Source: a virus. From it: a DNA stretch of 29,266 nt. The translations under genes and the position numbers were made by a program. Position 1 is the stretch's first letter, and each line of letters starts with the position of its first letter. Below are positions 22,094 through 28,369 of this stretch, piece after piece. The notes beneath the pieces were generated by a model. That model made no database searches, was not told where the DNA came from, and worked only from the letters and a program-made list of their open reading frames with translations. The stretch is taken from positions 1 through 29,266 of the IMG/VR virus record IMGVR_UViG_3300042518_001636, one strand, 5' to 3'.

Positions 22094-22381
22094 ATGAAAA
22101 ATAGTAGTACGGTAATCTTAGAACTCAAACAAGATGAGGCAAACATGCTCTTAGAAGCCCTTTTGTTTGCTTCTTCTGTTAACGTCGGAGCTGACTGGAC
22201 AGAAAAAGATATTAATAAAATGGTATCTTTATCTAAAAAGCTTAAACGCAGCTTGAATGGCTCAACTAAATTAGATAATATTGTATTTTATCAAGAAGAG
22301 AATTATGAAGACTCTTGGACTCAATCAGTCTTTAATTTCTTTAAGAAAGACTTAAACGTAATTCCTTTACAGCAGGCTTAA
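22094..22381 (+). CDS. Hypothetical protein, first gene of a probable early operon
   Basis: A 95-residue protein that I do not recognize. VILELKQDEANMLLEALLFA looks like an N-terminal strand and helix, and NKMVSLSKKLKRSLNG a second helix, suggesting a small alpha/beta or helical regulator. There are no cysteine or metal motifs and no tag. It is the first gene after a good sigma70-like promoter (22058-22085) whose predicted start site is 1-2 nt before the ATG. The next gene starts on its stop codon (TAATG, 22379-22383). Confidence 0.6.
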   Translation: MKNSSTVILELKQDEANMLLEALLFASSVNVGADWTEKDINKMVSLSKKLKRSLNGSTKLDNIVFYQEENYEDSWTQSVFNFFKKDLNVIPLQQA

Positions 22382-22827
22382 TGACAACATTTGAATCAAC
22401 AAAAATTATAGAACTCGGTTCTTGTGCATTTAGACAATGGAGAGCTGAAGGTACACATTGTAGGTTTATTCATGGCTATCGCCTTATGGCTAAATTCTGG
22501 TTTGGTTGCACGGGGTTAGATGATAAAAACTGGGTTATTAACTTTGGCGGTTTAAAAGATGTCAAAAGAGTTTTACAGGATCAATTTGATCACACTCTTT
22601 GTATTGCAAAAGATGACCCATTGCTCGAGCATTTTAAAGAATTAGACCAACTTGGTGGCTGTGTTCTTAAAATTATGGATGGGGTCGGTATTGAGAAGAC
22701 TGCTGAGTGGTGCTTTAAAGCAGTTGATCCCATGATACGAGAAATGTCAGTCGGTAGATGTTGGGTTAACAAAGTAGAAGTATGGGAACACGAACTTAAT
22801 AGTGCAATTTATGAAAGATCAGCTTGA
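22381..22827 (+). CDS. queD: QueD-like 6-carboxytetrahydropterin synthase homologue
   Basis: A 148-residue tunnelling-fold protein of the QueD/PTPS family, whose enzymes make 6-carboxytetrahydropterin for 7-deazaguanine (preQ0) synthesis. HCRFIHGYRL (26-35) corresponds to the C-x3-HGH segment with presumed catalytic C27. DDKNWVINFGGLK matches 'D...V.DF..lk', QFDHTL keeps the D-H of the catalytic site (D70, H71), and KVEVWEHE supplies the C-terminal Glu. Two of three usual zinc histidines are not where expected: HGH is HGY, and the early A-A-H is replaced by R-Q-W-R. H26 may substitute. QueE is two genes downstream, supporting the pathway call. It might also be a divergent member with another substrate. 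Confidence 0.75.
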   Translation: MTTFESTKIIELGSCAFRQWRAEGTHCRFIHGYRLMAKFWFGCTGLDDKNWVINFGGLKDVKRVLQDQFDHTLCIAKDDPLLEHFKELDQLGGCVLKIMDGVGIEKTAEWCFKAVDPMIREMSVGRCWVNKVEVWEHELNSAIYERSA

Positions 22828-23020
22828 AATTATAAACGCAAAGTTCGAAAAAATTATACCTAAAAACGAAAAAGGCGGTTTTTGGGGCGGTCTGTGGCAG
22901 TTTTTATCTTTAACAGTTGTCTTGATTTTTTGTGCGTTCTATTTATTATTTTTTAATCCTTTGGGTTGGATAGCTATTGTACTTTGCACATTACTTTACA
23001 AATTTGTTATTGGAGGATAA
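22811..23020 (+). CDS. Small membrane protein between queD and queE
   Basis: A 69-residue protein with a charged N-terminal helix (MKDQLEIINAKFEKIIPKNE) followed by a Gly/Trp segment (GGFWGGLWQF) and a hydrophobic stretch of about 40 residues. That stretch would make two transmembrane helices separated by NPLG. I chose the ATG at 22811 over the GTG at 22802. The gene overlaps the end of queD by 17 nt. Nothing ties it directly to deazaguanine chemistry; location in the operon is the only clue. Confidence 0.6.
   Translation: MKDQLEIINAKFEKIIPKNEKGGFWGGLWQFLSLTVVLIFCAFYLLFFNPLGWIAIVLCTLLYKFVIGG
23012..23016 (+). promoter_or_regulatory. Shine-Dalgarno site GGAGG for queE
   Basis: GGAGG 7 nt before the ATG at 23024, inside the end of the small membrane-protein gene. 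It supports this start and internal translation in the early operon. Confidence 0.75.
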
Positions 23021-23023
23021 TTT

Positions 23024-23782
23024 ATGATTGATATTAATAAAGAAACATTGTTCCTATCTGATGATTTAGTATTTTATACTATTGAAGGTGAAGGTGAGTT
23101 TATTGGACAGCCCTCTGTGTTTATGCGCATGTCAATGTGTAACTTGACCTGTATCGGATTTGCTTCAGAAGATTCACCAAACGGATGCGATTCCTTTGTC
23201 TCATGGTCAGTAAAGAATAGAAAGACCTTTGCTGAAATATTTCAGATGATGGAAGACAATAACTATGTCGAGCATCTTCGCAATAGTGCTATTTTAAAAC
23301 TAACGGGCGGAGAGCCTTTTATACAAGAAAAACAGCTTCTTAAATTTATTGAAGCGTTTGTAGAAAAGTATGACTTTATACCTCGTATTGACTTTGAAAC
23401 TAATGCTACTTTAACTCCTTCTAAAGCTTGGAGAGAATTATATAAAGCTACATTTACTACTTCACCTAAACTTTCTTCTAATGGAGATCCCGAAGAAAAG
23501 ACCTATAAACCTGAAGTGCTTAAATGGCATGTTGAACATGGCTCAGGGTTTAAATTTGTTGTAACCTCTGATAAAGATATTGAAGAGATTTGGCGCAAAT
23601 ATGTTAACGACTATGAGGGTATTAATGTACCCTTACATCGTATTTGGTTTATGCCTTGTTGCGGATCACGAGATGAACATATTCAAAATGCAGCTGCTGT
23701 AGCTGAATATGCTAAAGCAATGCACGTTAATTTTTCTCCGAGATTGCAGTTGGTAATTTGGGATAAAGCCCTTAAGGTATAA
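23024..23782 (+). CDS. queE: QueE, 7-carboxy-7-deazaguanine synthase (radical SAM)
   Basis: A 252-residue radical SAM enzyme that contracts 6-carboxytetrahydropterin to 7-carboxy-7-deazaguanine, the step after QueD. FYTIEGEGEFIGQPSVFMR is the typical QueE N-terminus. The cluster cysteines appear to be C39, C43 and C55, that is C-x3-C with the third Cys 11 residues on rather than x2. QueE proteins are known to tolerate unusual cluster spacings. LTGGEP (93-98) is the SAM-binding GGE motif, and PRIDFETNAT and FKFVVTSDKDI follow as expected. GGAGG 7 nt before the ATG gives a strong Shine-Dalgarno site. The product could feed DNA base modification or tRNA queuosine, but no QueC, FolE or transferase gene is in the window. 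Confidence 0.9.
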   Translation: MIDINKETLFLSDDLVFYTIEGEGEFIGQPSVFMRMSMCNLTCIGFASEDSPNGCDSFVSWSVKNRKTFAEIFQMMEDNNYVEHLRNSAILKLTGGEPFIQEKQLLKFIEAFVEKYDFIPRIDFETNATLTPSKAWRELYKATFTTSPKLSSNGDPEEKTYKPEVLKWHVEHGSGFKFVVTSDKDIEEIWRKYVNDYEGINVPLHRIWFMPCCGSRDEHIQNAAAVAEYAKAMHVNFSPRLQLVIWDKALKV

Positions 23783-23784
23783 CG

Positions 23785-24417
23785 ATGAAAATTGCATTCA
23801 TGGGTACCCAGTGTAACGGGAAAAGTACACTAATTAAAGAGTTTTGTAAGCGTTGGCCGATGTACAAGGAGGTCAAATCAACGTACCGTAAACTCATTAA
23901 GACGGGTAAAATTACTAACAACGAAGACGGTACGGCAGAATCTCAGAGAGCTATTCTTGATGCAATTATTGATGACACCCAAAAAGCTTCCGCGGAAGGT
24001 AATGAATTTTTAGTATTTGATCGCTGTGTTATTGATAATATTGTTTATTCTCTCTGGCTTAACGAAAAGGGTAAAGTATCTGATGAGTTTATTATGGACA
24101 CAAAACGAATTGCCTTTGAAGCAATTCGTATTTTTGATATTATCTTTTATGTTCCTTTAAGAGAAGAAATTAAAATAGTTCCTAAAAAAGGTCGTGCTGT
24201 TGACCCTGTTTATCGTCAAGAAATCGATAATCTTTTTAGAGCTGTTGTTGGAACATACGAAAAACAGCAAGGTATATTCTTTCCTAAAGAAGATTGTCCA
24301 GCTGTTATAACCTTAGAAGGTCCTCCTGATTTACGTATTGAACAAATACCATTGTATATTAAACCGTCCGGTAAATTCTTTGATGAAGAAGACGGATCTC
24401 TACTAGCTAATATGTGA
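23785..24417 (+). CDS. NadR/AAA_28-like P-loop nucleoside kinase
   Basis: A 210-residue P-loop ATPase. Walker A is GTQCNGKST (7-15). NNEDGTAESQRAILDAIIDD (about 46-65) resembles the 'g..ES Q..il' helix of AAA_28 proteins, and FLVFDRCVIDNIVYSLW gives the D-R motif (Walker B-like) seen in nucleoside and nicotinamide-riboside kinases. DIIFYVPLREEI is the lid-side strand. The closest known function by pattern is the ribosyl-nicotinamide kinase half of NadR; a deoxynucleoside kinase is equally possible. It starts 2 nt after the queE stop and ends the operon. The HxGH nucleotidyltransferase upstream could be its NadR-like partner, but that gene seems separately regulated. Confidence 0.7.
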   Translation: MKIAFMGTQCNGKSTLIKEFCKRWPMYKEVKSTYRKLIKTGKITNNEDGTAESQRAILDAIIDDTQKASAEGNEFLVFDRCVIDNIVYSLWLNEKGKVSDEFIMDTKRIAFEAIRIFDIIFYVPLREEIKIVPKKGRAVDPVYRQEIDNLFRAVVGTYEKQQGIFFPKEDCPAVITLEGPPDLRIEQIPLYIKPSGKFFDEEDGSLLANM

Positions 24418-24443
24418 TTTGTATTAAATAATAATACTATCAC
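24414..24443 (+). repeat. Two-step inverted repeat enclosing a late box before an ATG
   Basis: Outer arms GTGAT (24414-24418) and ATCAC (24439-24443), inner arms GTATT (24421-24425) and AATAC (24433-24437), and a 7-nt loop AAATAAT. It ends 1 nt before the ATG at 24445. The predicted late start near 24436 lies inside it. Confidence 0.6.
24423..24430 (+). promoter_or_regulatory. T4-late-like box ATTAAATA inside a hairpin
   Basis: ATTAAATA in the 27-nt gap before the tagged 174-aa gene. The predicted start near 24436 gives a 9-nt leader. It lies across the inner arm and loop of the inverted repeat 24414-24443. Confidence 0.5.
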
Positions 24444-24444
24444 T

Positions 24445-24969
24445 ATGTTTAATTTTGAAAAAATAGTACATTTAGTTCTAGAGCAACCTAAACCTACGCC
24501 AACCGCTACACCCACTGGTGCACCACCCCTACCGCAGACAAATATAGTGTTTCCTGGTTGGTTTAAAGACATTTTAGCTAAACATAAAGAACTTGGTTTA
24601 GGGGAAGTTACTGAAGCTGATGTTAATAAAATATTCCCTATTGTTACTAAAGGTTATATTGCAGGTCAAGATGCACGTGTAGTTGGAAAAAATATTTTAA
24701 TTTTAGATATTTTAAAAAATTTATGGGAGAGTGCTTCACCAAAACCTGCTAAAAACTTACGAGATTTTTTTAATAACAAAAGCGTTAACAAGAACGGCGC
24801 TCAAGAGAGAGATGTTATTGTAAAATATGCAAATAAAAATCAATGGGACGTGACAAATGGACTAGTAGCTAATGCTCTCGGAAAAGAGCCAGGTAAAAGT
24901 CGCTTAAATTACGCAACTCAAGCTTTAGGTGCAATTGCAGCATTTGGCGGAGCTAAACTTTACGGTTAA
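24445..24969 (+). CDS. 174-aa tagged protein (probable packaged head protein)
   Basis: A 174-residue protein of unknown fold. The N-terminal tag MFNFEKIVHLVLEQ is followed by a Pro/Thr-rich disordered linker of about 20 residues. Then comes a globular part with VFPGWFKDILAKHKELGLGE, VTKGYIAGQDARVVGKN and a C-terminal Ala/Gly-rich end. The plan of tag, linker and small domain matches 19543-19827 and the minus-strand gene 26225-26659. An ATTAAATA late-type box sits in the loop of an inverted repeat that ends 1 nt before the ATG. No catalytic motif is seen. A virion role is inference. Confidence 0.65.
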   Translation: MFNFEKIVHLVLEQPKPTPTATPTGAPPLPQTNIVFPGWFKDILAKHKELGLGEVTEADVNKIFPIVTKGYIAGQDARVVGKNILILDILKNLWESASPKPAKNLRDFFNNKSVNKNGAQERDVIVKYANKNQWDVTNGLVANALGKEPGKSRLNYATQALGAIAAFGGAKLYG

Positions 24970-24970
24970 T

Positions 24971-25210
24971 ATGTCTAAATTTGAGCAACTGGTAGAGAGT
25001 TTCTTTCCAACAACTATGAAAGTTGTTACAAGGGTTCGCTATCCAAAACAAATTCAATTTTCTGAAAAATTTTTAAAATCTCTTAAAGAGGAATTTTCAA
25101 GACTGCAAATGATTGAAGAAGCAGAAGCCGAAACAGAAGTTAAACCTATTCGTAATTACAAAGATAAATTTCTTAAGGCTATCAACTTCTGTGTAAGTAA
25201 CCTCAAGTAA
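24971..25210 (+). CDS. 79-aa tagged protein
   Basis: A 79-residue protein beginning MSKFEQLVESFF, the shared tag but without an obvious L/I-x-E cleavage site, then MKVVTRVRYPKQIQFSEKFL and a charged helical region ending FLKAINFCVSNLK. I chose the ATG at 24971, one base after the preceding stop. The frame extends to 24929, but that would overlap the upstream gene by 41 nt. It meets the primase gene tail to tail with an 8-nt overlap (25203-25210). Function unknown. Confidence 0.6.
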   Translation: MSKFEQLVESFFPTTMKVVTRVRYPKQIQFSEKFLKSLKEEFSRLQMIEEAEAETEVKPIRNYKDKFLKAINFCVSNLK

Positions 25211-26207
25211 CTTTTTGCTTCATTAAAGCTTCAACTCCCGAGTAGGAGTTCTGTACAATAAACTTATAAGGTAATTCGTCTAAACAAAGATTACAGCAAA
25301 TCTCGTTAATATCTTTATACTTCTTAAGCTCTTTAGGCCATACAAAGAGCTTTTTATTTTGTTTAATAAGATTTTTAATCTTCTTAGACATCTCTTTATT
25401 GTTCTTGTCGTTGTCGTAAACATAGATAATTTCTTTATCGACACACTTCTTAATAAAAGCTTCTTGTTTATCGGTCATTGAAGAACCTCCGACTGCTACA
25501 GCATTTTTAACAAACATAGCATCAATAGGTCCTTCAAAGATAAAGATATAAGGGATATTATTATCTATATTGTTTTCGCCATAAAGACTCTTCTCTCCGT
25601 ACTTTGTTAGATATTTTGGATATGTATCACCGTCGAGAGTTCTTGATTGATAAGACTCTATCTTGCCAGACTCCCCATAAAAAGGAATTATAAGCCGATT
25701 TTTATGTACTTTATCTTTAAAAGAAACATATAAAGATTTTGGCTTATTAACAGCACTGAACAATCTTCTTGTTTGACAGTAATCAATTACCTTCTTAACA
25801 AATTTATTATCTTTATAGAACTCAACCTGTTTAGAGTCACAGATGTCAATAGAATCATCAGGTATTGAGGGTATTTCGTATACCTTTACAGCTTCACTTT
25901 GTTTAGCTATTTTATTTTGTATTTCAGCTGATCCGTGAAAGTTTTTTGTCTCTTTTAAAATCTCAGGAATAGTTTTCTTTGTTACTTCATGTATCCATGA
26001 AAGCTCGTTCCAAGACTTAGAACAGTTAAAACAATAAAAATAACGATCGTCGGGAAAGTAAAATAAACGGCGCTTACGACCGGCTGAGCTACCTTCCCCG
26101 CACACACAACACTCTGCGTTATACGTTCTTTGATACTTCTTGTACGTCGGTCTCTTACAGTAAGAGTAGAGAGCTTGTATGACGTAATCTTGAGGTAGTC
26201 CTTCCAC
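25203..26207 (-). CDS. 61: gp61-like DNA primase
   Basis: A 334-residue primase of the DnaG/gp61 type (T4 gp61 is about 340), which makes RNA primers in complex with the gp41 helicase. The N-terminal zinc-binding domain has Cys at 33/34, 36, 59 and 62 (CCVCGE ... CFNC), followed by a Trp/Ser recognition region. The TOPRIM catalytic core includes IFIFEGPIDAMFV (metal-binding Glu) and EIIYVYDNDKNNKEM (D-x-D). The start is GTG (26205-26207); no ATG lies nearby before the zinc finger. It is 17 nt downstream of the tagged 144-aa gene, whose promoter may also serve it. Confidence 0.9.
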   Translation of the reverse strand: MEGLPQDYVIQALYSYCKRPTYKKYQRTYNAECCVCGEGSSAGRKRRLFYFPDDRYFYCFNCSKSWNELSWIHEVTKKTIPEILKETKNFHGSAEIQNKIAKQSEAVKVYEIPSIPDDSIDICDSKQVEFYKDNKFVKKVIDYCQTRRLFSAVNKPKSLYVSFKDKVHKNRLIIPFYGESGKIESYQSRTLDGDTYPKYLTKYGEKSLYGENNIDNNIPYIFIFEGPIDAMFVKNAVAVGGSSMTDKQEAFIKKCVDKEIIYVYDNDKNNKEMSKKIKNLIKQNKKLFVWPKELKKYKDINEICCNLCLDELPYKFIVQNSYSGVEALMKQKVT

Positions 26208-26224
26208 CTCTTTATTATATAGGC

Positions 26225-26659
26225 TTAGGCGCCAGCAGCAATATCTCTCTGTCTTTTAGCAGAGTTGATAATAAAGCCCTTAAGAATCTCAGATAACTGC
26301 CTTGACTGTTCAGCTAATTTAATAATATCTGAAGATGTTTCACGAGAAATGCCTTGAAACAAAGATCCGGCTCTATCCATATCAGTTACCATTTGCTGTA
26401 ATGAGCCAGTGTCAACACCGTTTAAAGTATCAGCAAATTCATCTAATTTCATAATGAAATTTTTAATAGAACCAGCATCTCCAGCTGGTTGAGCAACGGG
26501 AGCTGGCTCAACGTCGTAATTATCAGGAACTGGAATTCCATCTGATTCAGCTTCTGGTGTAGGTGTTTCGTCTGCTACAGGTGCAAGATCATCTTCCGGT
26601 AAAGCTACTTCGTCTTGTTCGGTAAGAAATACTGTTTTATAAAGACTATCAAATTTCAT
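26225..26659 (-). CDS. 144-aa tagged acidic protein (probable packaged head protein)
   Basis: A 144-residue protein. The tag MKFDSLYKTVFLTEQDE contains F-L-T-E, a good prohead-protease-type site. A very acidic Pro/Glu/Asp-rich disordered region (to about residue 60) follows, then a helical C-terminal part rich in Ser, Ile and Leu (DEFADTLNGVDTGSLQQMV; LAEQSRQLSEILKGFI). The acidic linker plus tag recalls scaffold or internal head proteins. A CATAAATA late-type box at 26675-26682 would start transcription about 10 nt before the ATG. It is the only tagged gene on the minus strand. Confidence 0.65.
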   Translation of the reverse strand: MKFDSLYKTVFLTEQDEVALPEDDLAPVADETPTPEAESDGIPVPDNYDVEPAPVAQPAGDAGSIKNFIMKLDEFADTLNGVDTGSLQQMVTDMDRAGSLFQGISRETSSDIIKLAEQSRQLSEILKGFIINSAKRQRDIAAGA

Positions 26660-26674
26660 AATGTATTATAAGTA

Positions 26675-26682
26675 TATTTATG
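26675..26682 (-). promoter_or_regulatory. T4-late-like box CATAAATA
   Basis: CATAAATA on the minus strand differs from T4's TATAAATA only at the first base. The predicted start near 26669 is 10 nt before the ATG of the tagged acidic gene at 26659. It overlaps the first codon of the divergent membrane-protein gene. Confidence 0.5.
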
Positions 26683-27039
26683 GGAGATTTACTACTTTTT
26701 GTAAACTTAGTGTGTTTAGTACTTACAATTATGATTGTATGGTTTAAATCAGCTGCTTTTGTAGAATATAGTAAACTTTTAGGTCTGAGCTGTCTTCTTT
26801 TAGGTTATGATAAAGACCCAAATAACCTTACTTTTACACAGTATTTGTATGTAAAATCAAGAACACTGTTTAAATGCTCTATTTGTAGATTTTTAGTAGC
26901 GTTAATTACTTGCCCGCTATGTTTAGGTGTATGGCTCAGTATTGGTGCTGCTTGTATTTACGGATCAATTTTATTAACACCTGTTTTTTATATTACAATA
27001 CTATTCGGCTACTTCTTGCTGGACAGGGTTATTGGTTAA
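26680..27039 (+). CDS. Membrane protein with CxxC and CPLCLGVW motif
   Basis: A 119-residue integral membrane protein with an N-terminal hydrophobic helix (LLLFVNLVCLVLTIMIVWF), a soluble loop of about 45 residues, and two further hydrophobic segments. FKCSICRFLVALITCPLCLG puts two CxxC pairs at the membrane edge, followed by VWLS. A cysteine-proline-Trp motif of this sort is common in small phage membrane proteins of unknown role. It is divergent from the tagged 144-aa gene and overlaps the nuclease gene by 39 nt tail to tail. Function unknown. Confidence 0.6.
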   Translation: MGDLLLFVNLVCLVLTIMIVWFKSAAFVEYSKLLGLSCLLLGYDKDPNNLTFTQYLYVKSRTLFKCSICRFLVALITCPLCLGVWLSIGAACIYGSILLTPVFYITILFGYFLLDRVIG

Positions 27040-27819
27040 GTATTCAACCATTAAAGCTAGACATTCATTTTGAAGATAATCTAGTTCGATTATCTTGTAG
27101 TTTTCGTTATTAACTGAAAACCAAACAACTTTAAGTTTATCTATCTCAATCTTCGCGTACTTTTGTATAAAAATTTTATATAATGATAGCTGTAATGAGT
27201 AAATATTTAGTTCACATTCGTCAAGATGCTGAACCGGGTATTGAAGTTTTTTATCAAACTCAGAAACTAGGCTAAATCTTTTGTTAGTCTTAAAGTCAAA
27301 AATTTCGTACTTTTCAGTCTCTGAATTATACACAAGCATATCAAGCATACCACAGATTCTAGTGTCTTCCAAATCACCAACAACAAATTCATTCTTAATA
27401 GGTATAATGTAGTCCTTAGTATCATTATAGAAGTTCATGAACTGTTTGACAAGAACTTTAAGGTTTCCATACATCTTATCATGTAAAACATCCCCGAGAA
27501 TAGCTTTTGCTAAATCTCTATCGTAAGGTTTAACTTTGTTTTGATAAAAATTATCAATATAGTTGTGAAGAGTTGAGCCTTGATACGTAGCCATTTGGTT
27601 ATTTTTTTTCCAAACGAGTTTCATCTCTTCAGGAGAAAAGCCAAATTCTTTAGCTTTAATCTTAGACCACTTTTCTTCGTCAAATGGCTCTTTAACAGAG
27701 CTAACTAAACCAGTAACGGATACCTTAGCAGAAGGTTGACCGTCAATTTTATACGAGTGTTTATCGTCGTAAAAGGTGATCCGGTCAAATACTTTTAGCT
27801 TTTTGAGATCTTCTAGCAT
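27001..27819 (-). CDS. PD-(D/E)XK superfamily nuclease (RecB/Cas4-like exonuclease)
   Basis: A 272-residue nuclease. GSTLHNYIDNF (81-91) is the G-x-x-x-H motif. NEFVVG and ICGMLDMLVYN carry E144 and D160, YEIFDFKTNK gives the D175-x-K177 of the PD-(D/E)XK core, and LQLSLYK is the following Q-x-x-x-Y helix. Order and spacing match RecB-family/Cas4-like exonucleases, which cut single-stranded or double-stranded DNA ends with Mg2+. T4 itself has other nucleases in this role. It overlaps the upstream Cys-cluster gene by 35 nt, so the two are surely co-translated. Confidence 0.85.
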   Translation of the reverse strand: MLEDLKKLKVFDRITFYDDKHSYKIDGQPSAKVSVTGLVSSVKEPFDEEKWSKIKAKEFGFSPEEMKLVWKKNNQMATYQGSTLHNYIDNFYQNKVKPYDRDLAKAILGDVLHDKMYGNLKVLVKQFMNFYNDTKDYIIPIKNEFVVGDLEDTRICGMLDMLVYNSETEKYEIFDFKTNKRFSLVSEFDKKLQYPVQHLDECELNIYSLQLSLYKIFIQKYAKIEIDKLKVVWFSVNNENYKIIELDYLQNECLALMVEYLTNNPVQQEVAE

Positions 27820-28339
27820 GAGGCTTTCGTTTGAGATTTTTAATTGGACAAGCGCAATTGTCTTTTAGTATACAGGCCTCACAACCTAAATCAAGATAGA
27901 TATCTGGTCTCCAGCAGGCAAACTGTGTAACCTTTTCGCACATTTCTTTATTTTTTAACAGGCTAATAGGTTCAGAACCTTTCCACTGCATTATAATAGG
28001 CTTATTTTTATACTCTTCAGCTATCTTCTTTTGTCGCTTGCGATCTACAGCGTCCTTTGATTTAAACTTTTTGACGTAGCACTTCAGTATGTGAAAAGGA
28101 ATTGGTTTTGTTTCCTTACATTTGTACTGTTTACGAATTTCTAACTCCGAACTACCTTTAGATAGTAATTTACGAGCATCCCGAGAGATAAAGTAATTAA
28201 TGTAATCCTCAGAGTCATCGAACTTAAGCTTTTTAGCCTGTTTATCAACCCTGGCTCTTGGTTGCTTAGGAATTACTTCCCCTGTTAGTATGCAAACAAG
28301 ATCTACTCGCTTTTGACGTTTTTGTTTTACTGCGGCCAT
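27785..28339 (-). CDS. Lys-rich protein with C-terminal four-Cys cluster
   Basis: A 184-residue basic protein that I do not recognize. Most of it is charged helix. The C-terminal region has C153, C156, C162 and C164 (GCEACILKDNCACPI), a compact site that could hold zinc or an iron-sulfur cluster, and the last 15 residues are basic. Because it overlaps the PD-(D/E)XK nuclease gene by 35 nt, and because RecB/Cas4/AddB nucleases often have a four-Cys iron-sulfur site in the same chain, a nuclease partner role is conceivable. That link is speculation. Two further cysteines (C134, C142) lie just upstream. Confidence 0.6.
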   Translation of the reverse strand: MAAVKQKRQKRVDLVCILTGEVIPKQPRARVDKQAKKLKFDDSEDYINYFISRDARKLLSKGSSELEIRKQYKCKETKPIPFHILKCYVKKFKSKDAVDRKRQKKIAEEYKNKPIIMQWKGSEPISLLKNKEMCEKVTQFACWRPDIYLDLGCEACILKDNCACPIKNLKRKPHARRSQKAKSI

Positions 28340-28369
28340 TTTGTAATATATTGCTTAATTAATCATAAT

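Noticed and set aside
24216-24572. Minus-strand open frame of 118 residues
   Set aside because: Antisense to the kinase end and the start of the tagged 174-aa gene, both of which have recognizable motifs and starts.
26910-27113. Plus-strand open frame of 67 residues
   Set aside because: Shadow spanning the end of the membrane-protein gene and the antisense of the nuclease gene; no start signal.
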